Below are positions 27,522 through 35,365 of a stretch of 64,000 bases of DNA, one piece after another. The DNA lies in assembly GCF_905196875.1 (NCBI RefSeq), contig NZ_CAJJWO010000011.1, positions 39,609 to 103,608 of the forward strand, in the 5' to 3' direction. The position numbers and the translations under genes are program-made. The notes under the pieces are model-generated. The model searched no databases and was not told the DNA's origin. It saw only the letters and a list, made by a program, of their open reading frames with translations. This DNA is from an uncultured Parabacteroides sp. (GTDB lineage Bacteria; Bacteroidota; Bacteroidia; Bacteroidales; Tannerellaceae). Position 1 is the first letter of the stretch. Each line of letters starts with the position of its first letter.

Positions 27522-29091
27522 TGGCTACTTTATTATACATTTCTTTCAAATACTTAATATGACAGGCTAACCCAAACGTCGCACCGGTAGTCCATCCTCC
27601 CCATAAAACGCCGACCAGCTTTCCTTTTTTATCAAAAATAGGAGAACCGCTGGCTCCACCTATTGATTCGCCCTGAAACTCGAAATTATATTTCCCCGGT
27701 GTTTTACTACATTTAAGTTCACGTATTTCAGGTTCTATCCCCTGATGATCTTTTGTCAATGCCATCAATAAGCCGGCCGGATAACCTATCGTATACAGCG
27801 ACTCTTCCTGGGGATTCAGCTCTTTTGAATTTATACGAGCCTTTTTAATATCATATATAAGTTCTACATTCTCCGGTGTCTTTTTTGTATTCAACTGGAG
27901 AATGGCCAGATCTATATCTTTATCGCCCGACTCGGCTACCACTGTACATCTGTCAAATTCGGCTTCCGATGAATAATTGCGTTTAGCATATCCGACAGCC
28001 ATATAAGCCATACGTCCAGTAATTTTAATCGGAGAGGTTTTAAACCGGTTTATCAATCCATTATATTTATTCAGGACAACAGAAGTAGGAATTCCTTGAT
28101 TTAATTCACTAACTATCAGAGCACGAACGATAGTTCCCAGTTTAAGTTCTTGCTTGGGATCACCTCCTAAACGATCCAGGTCCTCACTATATTTTATTTG
28201 ATTAACCGGTATTTGCTCCTCCTTGATAGTTGCTATACTCTGAGAAATTTGTTCTTTTTCTTTTTCCTTAATATACTCCCAGGGAACAGCTACATGGCGA
28301 TTAGTACCCATCCTTCCTTTCCTGTCCAGAAAAAAGGCCGTTCCGCTATAAGGAATCGGGTATTTATCCGATACGGTATAGGTTGCATCAACTGTTAAAG
28401 GACCAAACTGGAACGGATCATCGATAAACTCCACCTGATAATAATAATAAGCATATACATAAGTGGAAGCAGAAGCGTATTCCCTGACCGGGGGCTTCAT
28501 TCCGGATATTGCCAGAAAAACAACCCCGGCTAAAGCAGCAGCAATAGCTACTCCCGCTACTATCTTTATCCAATTGGAAGAGGGAATATATTTGGAAATG
28601 TCGACAGAAACACCCCCGCAAGAAACGACATCGCCTTTCTTTACTCTATATTCTTTTCCCGAAAGAATTTTCACTCCATTAACCGTTGTCCCGTTTTTAC
28701 TATGATCGATAAGAAAAGCCTTATCGTCTTTCGTTATTTTCAGGCTGCCATGAAAACGGCTGACTGTACTTCCTTCGAGATGTATCTCATTCCTGTAATT
28801 ACTACCGATATTATAAATTGCTTTATACCGGCTGTTATCTTCCGGAGCAGGAACCAATGCCCACTGTAACTCAACATTAGCAAAGCGTATATAATCCCCT
28901 CGTCGAATTGGTACTTCCGCATTGGAATTGATCTTATTGTTTCCTACGAATGTACCGTTCGTACTGTTTTTATCTTCCAGAAAAATATCGCCATTATCCA
29001 ATACGGTAATTTCAGCATGTAGCGAACTTACTTTTTCGCTGTTTAATACTATGTTGCAGGAAGGCGATCTTCCTATCGTTAAAAGCTTCAT
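27508..29091 (-). CDS. FHA-FHA-membrane-trypsin-like protease
   Basis: 527 residues starting MKLLTIGRSPSC; an AGGAGG lies 7 bases before this ATG and decides the start over 29118. FHA1 (about 1-78) has GR, SLH and STNG. FHA2 (about 90-165) has SRFH and SKNG, but Ser replaces the phosphate-contacting Arg (IGSNYR). One membrane helix spans about 174-198 and is followed by a Tyr-rich stretch. The trypsin-like domain has His266 (NRHVAV), Asp394 (KDIDLAIL) and Ser481 (GGASGSP), so the triad appears complete. Predicted topology places FHA in the cytoplasm and protease in the periplasm. Its substrate is unknown; the exported WG and SH3-like proteins encoded next are candidates by position. Confidence 0.88.
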   Translation of the reverse strand: MKLLTIGRSPSCNIVLNSEKVSSLHAEITVLDNGDIFLEDKNSTNGTFVGNNKINSNAEVPIRRGDYIRFANVELQWALVPAPEDNSRYKAIYNIGSNYRNEIHLEGSTVSRFHGSLKITKDDKAFLIDHSKNGTTVNGVKILSGKEYRVKKGDVVSCGGVSVDISKYIPSSNWIKIVAGVAIAAALAGVVFLAISGMKPPVREYASASTYVYAYYYYQVEFIDDPFQFGPLTVDATYTVSDKYPIPYSGTAFFLDRKGRMGTNRHVAVPWEYIKEKEKEQISQSIATIKEEQIPVNQIKYSEDLDRLGGDPKQELKLGTIVRALIVSELNQGIPTSVVLNKYNGLINRFKTSPIKITGRMAYMAVGYAKRNYSSEAEFDRCTVVAESGDKDIDLAILQLNTKKTPENVELIYDIKKARINSKELNPQEESLYTIGYPAGLLMALTKDHQGIEPEIRELKCSKTPGKYNFEFQGESIGGASGSPIFDKKGKLVGVLWGGWTTGATFGLACHIKYLKEMYNKVASEDE

Positions 29092-29121
29092 ATCATATCC
29101 TCCTATTTCATAATGCATTTC

Positions 29122-29712
29122 TTATATAATCGGCGGAGTTACTTTCTCCGGCTTCACACTATCCTTTTTCTCGGCTTCTTTTCTCTTCTTCTGAGCTTCT
29201 GCTGCTTTCCTTTCCTCTTCTTCTTTCTTCTTTTTCAACGCTTCCTTGCTTGGCAACACCTGAGGGATCACCTTTTTTGCTGATGTAGAATCGTTTTGGG
29301 GACTCGGAACCGTATCGTCGGCTACTTCGACAGGCGGAACATTGTCCGACGCCTCGTTGACAACCGGATGACGGTCGCGGTTGATAAAGAAAAGCATACC
29401 ACCCGTTACAACCAGAACTATGATCAAAATCAGTATAAGCGCCCGTATCAACGCAAAGCGGTTGGGCACGAGTTTCCAATCCAATTGTTTGACATGGGCA
29501 AAAGAAATAATATCCTTCCGGGTTACCGGATAAGGGATATTGGGATTTATCCGTATCCCGTTTACATAGGTTCCATTCTGCCCCTGACCAACCAATGTCA
29601 TTTTACCTGAAGAGGTAATATACAGAATGGCATGACGACGGCTGATCAAGTCTTTCTCATCATTCAATATAATATCACAGGCATTATCCCGCCCTATTGA
29701 TAAAACTTTCAT
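29122..29712 (-). CDS. FHA domain protein with membrane helix and charged tail
   Basis: 196 residues. A canonical FHA domain (about 1-85) has GR in LSIGRDNACDI, SRRH and QNGTYVNG. One membrane helix follows (about 88-112), then an extracytoplasmic tail, acidic/Pro-rich and then Lys/Glu-rich coiled (KKKEEEERKAAEAQKKRKEA). It would recruit phospho-threonine partners to the inner membrane. It lies between the PP2C gene (12 bases) and the FHA-protease gene (30 bases). Confidence 0.85.
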   Translation of the reverse strand: MKVLSIGRDNACDIILNDEKDLISRRHAILYITSSGKMTLVGQGQNGTYVNGIRINPNIPYPVTRKDIISFAHVKQLDWKLVPNRFALIRALILILIIVLVVTGGMLFFINRDRHPVVNEASDNVPPVEVADDTVPSPQNDSTSAKKVIPQVLPSKEALKKKKEEEERKAAEAQKKRKEAEKKDSVKPEKVTPPII

Positions 29713-29724
29713 AACACTACCTGT

Positions 29725-31080
29725 TTAATTTGAGCTATTAACTATTTCTTTTATACTCTGTATTTCTTCTATAATCTTCTTATAATGACCCAGTGTTTCA
29801 TCGCCTTCTCCTTTCGCCATTTTTTGCTTCAGATAGCCGATAATTCCTTTGTTAGAATCAGAGAATTCATCTTTTCCGATGTTATATTTTTCCAATGGAG
29901 GAATTATCTCTTCTATTTCAGAGATCAGTTGATCGATCTCTTTGTTCTTCTTTTTTCCACTTTGCATATTGCCAAGTTCTTCCAACCTGCAAATGATTAC
30001 ATCCAACTTATCAATGATTTCCTGTTTATCATTCTCTTCCTTAATAATCTTCTGTGCAGCCCGGATGTCTTGTTTTGAAAGAAACTCATTAATAGATTTC
30101 AATATTTGCTGATTGGCAGCTTTCAGGTCAGCATTCTCCTGCCTCAACTGGTCGATGCCCGCCTTTTGTACATTCAATGAATCCATCACATCCTGGCCGA
30201 TCCGGGTAAACGGGCCGGAATACTGAATAATATTGCCCGCTATACTGCCTATACAAACGATCACCAACCCAATTACTATGTTTCTTATACGTGTACTCAT
30301 TTTTTCTTTTCGTGTAGAATTTGACATTGTTTCAATTAAAACACCGGTTAGATTATCATGTCCTCCACCATTCCGGAATCCATATTCATCGACCGTAATC
30401 ATCATTGTATCCAAAAGCTGTTCGGGGGAGGCCATTTTCCCTATCGTTTTGATAAATTCCTTTTCAGGCATGGCTCCCCACAAGCCATCGGTACAAAGCA
30501 GGAAACGATCTCCTTTCTCATAAGCCCGTTCCGTTATCTCCACTTCCACTTCCGGTTTGACCCCTAAAGCACGTGTGATCAGATTCGACTGTGCAGATAA
30601 GCGGGCCTGCTCTTCTGTAAGTACCTTCTGTCTGACCATATCGAAAACCATTGAATGGTCGAACGTGCGAAACACTTTTGACCCTCGGCGCAATTGATAC
30701 CCCCTACTGTCGCCCACATGAGCTATAATTGCAGATTGTTTATTTATCAACAGGACCACAGCAGTAGAGCCCATGCCACGTAAAGAAGCTGTATCCAACC
30801 CTTTTTTATAGATAAGTCTGTTGGCTGTCTTTATGGCTTGTTTTATTACCTGTCCCGAGTGTTCAGCCTGTCCAGCTTTCTGTATTTCCCTAATGATCGT
30901 TTCTACTGCGAGCGAAGAAGCCGTCCTGCCTCCGGGACCACCTCCCATTCCGTCGCAGACAACGACCAACAGTCCTCTGGCTGTATCCACAAACCCACAG
31001 CTATCCTGATTTTCGGGACGTCCTCCCTGGCGGGAATCTATAAATCCGCTATAGGGCAATGATGTATTTATTTTGCTCAT
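29725..31080 (-). CDS. PP2C-family Ser/Thr phosphatase with membrane helix and coiled coil
   Basis: 451 residues. The PP2C domain (about 1-245) has the metal-binding and catalytic motifs NQDSCG, VVCDGMGGG, GMGSTAVVL, AHVGDSRGY, LCTDGLWG and GGHDNLTG, all intact. One membrane segment (IVIGLVIVCIGSIAGNII) follows, then about 170 residues of coiled-coil and helical sequence predicted outside the membrane. It should reverse phosphorylation by the two kinases encoded upstream. Its start overlaps the stop of the second kinase gene by 4 bases (31077-31080), so they are translationally coupled. Confidence 0.92.
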   Translation of the reverse strand: MSKINTSLPYSGFIDSRQGGRPENQDSCGFVDTARGLLVVVCDGMGGGPGGRTASSLAVETIIREIQKAGQAEHSGQVIKQAIKTANRLIYKKGLDTASLRGMGSTAVVLLINKQSAIIAHVGDSRGYQLRRGSKVFRTFDHSMVFDMVRQKVLTEEQARLSAQSNLITRALGVKPEVEVEITERAYEKGDRFLLCTDGLWGAMPEKEFIKTIGKMASPEQLLDTMMITVDEYGFRNGGGHDNLTGVLIETMSNSTRKEKMSTRIRNIVIGLVIVCIGSIAGNIIQYSGPFTRIGQDVMDSLNVQKAGIDQLRQENADLKAANQQILKSINEFLSKQDIRAAQKIIKEENDKQEIIDKLDVIICRLEELGNMQSGKKKNKEIDQLISEIEEIIPPLEKYNIGKDEFSDSNKGIIGYLKQKMAKGEGDETLGHYKKIIEEIQSIKEIVNSSN

Positions 31081-32132
31081 AGAATATTAGTTAAGATCAA
31101 TAAAATCAAAACGAGTATAATACCGATGATACCTCCGATAAAATAAGGATTATACAAAAGTCTTTCCCACCAGGGAATGACGACTATTATAGCTTGCTGC
31201 AAATCAGATTTAAACTCACGAACAGTCTGGTATCTTTTCTTTTGTTCTTTCTCCGTCGCTTTTAATATAATAGACATTACCTTCTCAGACACACCGGGGA
31301 TAGCAGGCAATATCTCATGCTTTTGCTTTTCCAGTGTTTCTTCAATAGTAGGACAATCAAAGGGGTTATTTCCGGCCAGCAACTCATACAGGGTCATTCC
31401 TAATTCATAAATATCAGTTGTTTTATTGACTGCGACCAGAGCCTCTTTACCATGATTCATTTGCTCGGGAGCAGCATATTGGGGAGTTCCCCCCAATCCG
31501 GATCCATAGCCGGATCCGGGAATGGAACCACCCGAATTATTATGACTGGCAAATGCGATCCCTAAATCCATCAAGCGAACATTCGAGCCGTTTTCTATCA
31601 TAATATTAGATGGCTTTATATCCATGTGGATAATGTTTTTAGCATGCAAATATTCTAAAGCATCCATTACCGGGAAAACAGAGTGACATATTTTCTCTAC
31701 AAAGTCAGGACGGTTCCTTAAATGCAAACTGACATGGTCGTCCAATGTGATCCCCGACACTAACCGACTAATAATAAATATCGGACCGTTGTACGGATTA
31801 CATTCGCAATAGCCGATCATCTCCACCAGATTCCGATGGCGGAAAAGGAGGGAAGCCTCCAGACGGGCACGCTCCCGGATGGCAGGAAGATTCGAATATG
31901 TATCATTTACCCGCTTAATCGCTACTTTTTCATGTGTACTACACGACCGGCCAAGATAGACTGTCCCCATCGCCCCGCTTCCTAATGGCTGGGAAGAAAC
32001 AGAATAAACGAACCATTCATTATTCACACAGAGAAACATGTCATTACCCTTCTTAATGACATTGGCTTTAGGCTGTGCCTCTCTCCTCTTATCCCTTTGC
32101 GAATTCATATCTCCAAGTTTGTTATTGTCCAA
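31077..32132 (-). CDS. Ser/Thr protein kinase, C-terminal membrane anchor
   Basis: 351 residues. The kinase domain runs from the Gly-rich loop GSGAMGTVY (51-59) with Lys73 in VAIK. The catalytic loop HMDIKPSN (169-176) has Met instead of Arg after His, and the metal motif is DLG (189-191) rather than DFG. The activation loop is Gly/Ser-rich (GGSIPGSGYGSGLGG) before APE (221-223). A single membrane helix closes the chain. Catalytic Asp and Lys are present, so activity is possible. It overlaps both neighbours: the other kinase by 11 bases, PP2C by 4. Confidence 0.9.
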   Translation of the reverse strand: MDNNKLGDMNSQRDKRREAQPKANVIKKGNDMFLCVNNEWFVYSVSSQPLGSGAMGTVYLGRSCSTHEKVAIKRVNDTYSNLPAIRERARLEASLLFRHRNLVEMIGYCECNPYNGPIFIISRLVSGITLDDHVSLHLRNRPDFVEKICHSVFPVMDALEYLHAKNIIHMDIKPSNIMIENGSNVRLMDLGIAFASHNNSGGSIPGSGYGSGLGGTPQYAAPEQMNHGKEALVAVNKTTDIYELGMTLYELLAGNNPFDCPTIEETLEKQKHEILPAIPGVSEKVMSIILKATEKEQKKRYQTVREFKSDLQQAIIVVIPWWERLLYNPYFIGGIIGIILVLILLILTNIL

Positions 32133-33687
32133 GTTGTTTTAGACGTTTGCCGAATTTTTCCTGAAAGTCTGCATCCCCGGATTGTTCCGCCAATTGCATG
32201 CCACGCTGGAAATACAAAATGGCTTTGTCTACATTTCGGGAAGTTACCCCGCCGGTTCTCATCTCTCCGGAATAATAATCGCAACCTAACTCATACAAAG
32301 ACTTATAATTGAGGCTATCCAACGACACTGACAACTCATTCATATCATGCGATTTAGCATTATCGCTAACAAGTATCTCCGATAAATACTTTTGCATTAT
32401 TTTAACCGAATCATTATTTTCTTCTCCGGAATAATACAAACGTCCCAATAAGTAAGCAGCTTCACTAGACGGATTTCTATCCACCAACTCCTTCAACTGG
32501 GTGAAGCCCTCTTTACTCGATAGCGAATCCATCAAAAGAGCAACAGTTTCCTGATAAGGAGAAATGACCTCGGGAATAGAATCCATAAGGGTGAAGACAT
32601 TGGCTTCTTCATTCGTCTCAATTTCTTTTTCTCCGGATTGTGTTCCCCAATAAATACCGACAGCGAATAAGATCAAAACAATCGCAACTGTGGGATAAAG
32701 CATATTCTTCCTGTTCAAAAATAAACGAGGTGCAGCATCTTGCAAAGCAAGCCCTTCCAGCTGTTCCACCGCAACCCTGAACTCTGCTGCTGTCTGATAA
32801 CGTTCCGATTGTTTTTTAGCAGTTGCTTTTGAGATGACTTCGCGAAACTGTTTTTGCTTTATCAGTTGAAGAGGTACTTTCTTATGTAATTGCATCTCCA
32901 ACACTTCATGGGTAGCACCTTCGAAAGGCGGATGCCCGACAATCAACTGAAAAAACATAATACCAATCGCATAAATATCAGTTGTCCTATTCTGATAGTT
33001 GACGTCTCCCAATACCAATTCCGGTGAAGCATAAACAGCCTTGCCCATAAACTGTCCCGTAGTAGTCAACGACTTATCCTGCGTACTGAGTGTCGACAGT
33101 TGCTTGGCTATACCAAAGTCGATCAATTTGATTTTACCTTCACGTGTAATCATCACATTTGTAGGATCTATATCGCGGTGGATATATCCTTTATCATGCA
33201 ATGCCATTATTCCTGATAATATATTCCGTATGATAAGTACTGCAAAATGAGACGGATCATTCATATAATCCATATACAAACTCTGAGCGAAAGGGACTAT
33301 CTCGCCATGACGATCAGTGACCTTCCCTTGCAACAGATCGTTCAGCATCACCCCGTCCAACAGTTCGCTTACCACATGATAACGTTGATGTATTTCTCCG
33401 GATGCTAATTTTTCGTCAATCTGAATGAAACCTAACATTTCAACCAAATTCTCATTTTGTATATGGATAGAAGCTTCACGTCGAGCACGCTCGATCACAC
33501 TTTGAGGCAGATCGTCAAACATAAATTTGATTGCTACATTTGTTGTTGCCCCGGTAGCCTGAATAATTCGACGTCCGCTATAAACTTTCCCCATGCCTCC
33601 GACTCCCAACGGCTCATCCGCATAGTCAAATTCATAATAAATACCTTGTGCTTTTTCTTCTCTTCCTTGTAATCTGATTATTGGCAT
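32122..33687 (-). CDS. Ser/Thr protein kinase with membrane helix and TPR/Sel1-like periplasmic part
   Basis: 521 residues. Kinase domain: loop GVGGMGKVY (28-36), Lys54 in VAIK, catalytic loop HRDIDPTN (170-177), DFG (190-192), activation segment with LTTTG (208-211) and SPE (221-223). The catalytic-loop Lys is replaced by Asp. A membrane helix lies at about 329-347. The C-terminal 170 residues hold Sel1/TPR-like helices (AAYLLGRLYYSGEEN; YELGCDYYSGEMRTGG...AILYFQRG). The outside part could sense an envelope signal, as PASTA or TPR domains do in other kinases. It is the second gene of the block. Confidence 0.9.
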   Translation of the reverse strand: MPIIRLQGREEKAQGIYYEFDYADEPLGVGGMGKVYSGRRIIQATGATTNVAIKFMFDDLPQSVIERARREASIHIQNENLVEMLGFIQIDEKLASGEIHQRYHVVSELLDGVMLNDLLQGKVTDRHGEIVPFAQSLYMDYMNDPSHFAVLIIRNILSGIMALHDKGYIHRDIDPTNVMITREGKIKLIDFGIAKQLSTLSTQDKSLTTTGQFMGKAVYASPELVLGDVNYQNRTTDIYAIGIMFFQLIVGHPPFEGATHEVLEMQLHKKVPLQLIKQKQFREVISKATAKKQSERYQTAAEFRVAVEQLEGLALQDAAPRLFLNRKNMLYPTVAIVLILFAVGIYWGTQSGEKEIETNEEANVFTLMDSIPEVISPYQETVALLMDSLSSKEGFTQLKELVDRNPSSEAAYLLGRLYYSGEENNDSVKIMQKYLSEILVSDNAKSHDMNELSVSLDSLNYKSLYELGCDYYSGEMRTGGVTSRNVDKAILYFQRGMQLAEQSGDADFQEKFGKRLKQLGQ

Positions 33688-33719
33688 AACACAGTAATTC
33701 TAAAAAAACAATTATACAA

Positions 33720-34424
33720 TTACATAAATTCCGTTCCTCCAGATGTTATAGGATTGGAGCCATCCATAGCAATAGTTCCCCCCTGTGTTGGTCGGCTATT
33801 ATGATCGTAAGGGTTAAAATTATTATAATCGACTACCGGATTACCGAATGGTTCATTATCTTCCTCTTCCATTGGTATAAAGTTTTCTGACACTCGCAAA
33901 CCAAGTGCCCGTGCATCAACTAATATCAGTAACATTTCATATCCGGATCCAATAGTGATAATATCTCCGTTAAAGCATTCATGTCCGCCAAACCCTATAT
34001 CATCCCCATTAACCAAAGTCCCGTTCTTCGAACTGTCGTCCTTTATAGAAGCAATTACTTTATCTGTGTTTTTCATTTTACGGACTACTAATGCCGCATG
34101 GTTACCGGATACAGTTTTCTCTTTCAGGCAGATATCACAATCAGTCGAACTGCCGATCAGATTAGATCCTATATGCAAAGGCCAATATTCACCAATCCCT
34201 TGGCGGGATATTGTGTACAGAAAACCGATAACAGGCGACACATTTTGCTCAGTCGAAGGATTAAGAGTCACCCCTGGAGCACATTGTTCCATTCCCGTCA
34301 CAATGGTACCTTTGTGTTGTTTCCCTGAAGAAATCGCGTCTCTGGAATAAAAAGCATTACCATCTCTCCTATCAGAGAATGGACCTCCTGCCATTCCCGG
34401 CACAATAGTTTTATTCTGTGACAT
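33720..34424 (-). CDS. Soluble FHA protein with TIVxGM-type motifs
   Basis: 234 residues, no signal or membrane segment. A central FHA domain (about 67-170) has SGNH and SSKNGTLVNG, but Ser replaces the phosphate-binding Arg (LIGSSTDCD). The flanks repeat a short motif: KTIVPGM at 5-11, GTIVTGM at 39-45 and GTIAMDG near 217. These threonines look like kinase target or FHA docking sites, by analogy with GarA-type FHA proteins. First gene of the block, 32 bases before the first kinase gene, so it is the likely cytoplasmic hub or substrate. Confidence 0.85.
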   Translation of the reverse strand: MSQNKTIVPGMAGGPFSDRRDGNAFYSRDAISSGKQHKGTIVTGMEQCAPGVTLNPSTEQNVSPVIGFLYTISRQGIGEYWPLHIGSNLIGSSTDCDICLKEKTVSGNHAALVVRKMKNTDKVIASIKDDSSKNGTLVNGDDIGFGGHECFNGDIITIGSGYEMLLILVDARALGLRVSENFIPMEEEDNEPFGNPVVDYNNFNPYDHNSRPTQGGTIAMDGSNPITSGGTEFM

Positions 34425-34479
34425 AACTTTAAATATTAATAGAACTTATTTATTTGTATATTTTTTACATTATTATGTT

Positions 34480-34487
34480 CAAATATA
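34480..34487 (-). promoter_or_regulatory. Possible -7 element for the kinase/FHA block
   Basis: TATATTTG on the minus strand fits TAnnTTTG, 56 bases before the FHA start codon, in the 173-base gap after the LytTR gene. No convincing -33 is visible. A single match to the LytTR half-site pattern (AACGTTTAT, 34528-34536) lies upstream. Confidence 0.4.
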
Positions 34488-34597
34488 TCAAATTAAAAAG
34501 CATACCTATGCCCAGAATTCAAACGATAACGTTTATATAAACAGATACCTATTTAACCGCATCAAAATCATGTTTAAACAAAGTATTTACAAAACAA

Positions 34598-35365
34598 CTA
34601 AAATATTTCCAAAGCCTCTTTCAACCTTCGGTAATACCTTTGCGATACGGTCAGTACTATATCGGAAAAAGATGGAGCCAAACTGCATTTCAACGTCACA
34701 TTCTCAATCGAACAGAGATAATTAAGATTTACAATACAATCCTGGCTGATCTGCACAAAAGAAGAACTTATTCCCAACAGATCTTTGGCAGTCGTACTCA
34801 TACGGAGCTTATGCTGTTTGCGGTCAGTCTGTATCATTTGCCAGCAACGCTGATCTTTCAGGTACTGAAATAAAAGAATCTCTTCATATTTGACCAGTAC
34901 CAGACCCGAAATGGTTTGAACCGCAAACTTGGTATTTTGGATCAACAATTTACGCAAAGATTGCTCCAGATTTACTTTCTCACTTTTTCCGATATGTGTA
35001 TGGAGGCGTATTATCAGATTGTCCAACTCTTTCAACTTATACGGTTTCAGTAAATAATCGAAGGCAGACGCATGTATTGCATCCAACAGATATTTATCAT
35101 AAGCGGTGTAGAATACTATATGCATACCCGGATGAATATCCGATTGTATCCGGCTTAAAAGTTCCAGCCCCGACATACCGGGCATTTCGACATCAAGAAA
35201 CAATAAGTCCGGTTGTAAACGAACAATTTCGCGAACTGCATTATCCGGTGTCGTACAAGTTGCTACCGTACGTATTTCCGGAAAGCGCAATAGGTCACAT
35301 TCTAAAGTCTTGATACAAGCAGGTTCGTCATCAACGATAATAGTAGTAATTTCATTCATATTCAT
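34598..35365 (-). CDS. LytTR-family response regulator
   Basis: 255 residues. The receiver domain has IIVDDEP, phospho-acceptor Asp in LLFLDVEMPG and Lys in YLLKPY. The LytTR domain starts near 150 (FAVQTISGLVLVKYEEILLFQYLKDQ) and includes FVQISQDCIVNLNYL. Its start overlaps the stop of the TPR-LytS gene by 4 bases (35362-35365), so they form a coupled pair. It lies 173 bases upstream of the FHA/kinase block in the same orientation, making that block a candidate target. Confidence 0.92.
   Translation of the reverse strand: MNMNEITTIIVDDEPACIKTLECDLLRFPEIRTVATCTTPDNAVREIVRLQPDLLFLDVEMPGMSGLELLSRIQSDIHPGMHIVFYTAYDKYLLDAIHASAFDYLLKPYKLKELDNLIIRLHTHIGKSEKVNLEQSLRKLLIQNTKFAVQTISGLVLVKYEEILLFQYLKDQRCWQMIQTDRKQHKLRMSTTAKDLLGISSSFVQISQDCIVNLNYLCSIENVTLKCSLAPSFSDIVLTVSQRYYRRLKEALEIF

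Noticed and set aside
27508..34424. Type VI secretion regulatory cluster (PpkA/PppA/Fha)
   Set aside because: Kinase, phosphatase and FHA are present, but no Tss structural genes are seen in the window, and the trypsin, WG and SH3-like genes do not belong to that system.
34528..34536. LytTR binding site (AACGTTTAT) before the FHA block
   Set aside because: It fits the half-site pattern once, but the second direct repeat expected about 22 bases away is missing on both sides; kept only as a note.
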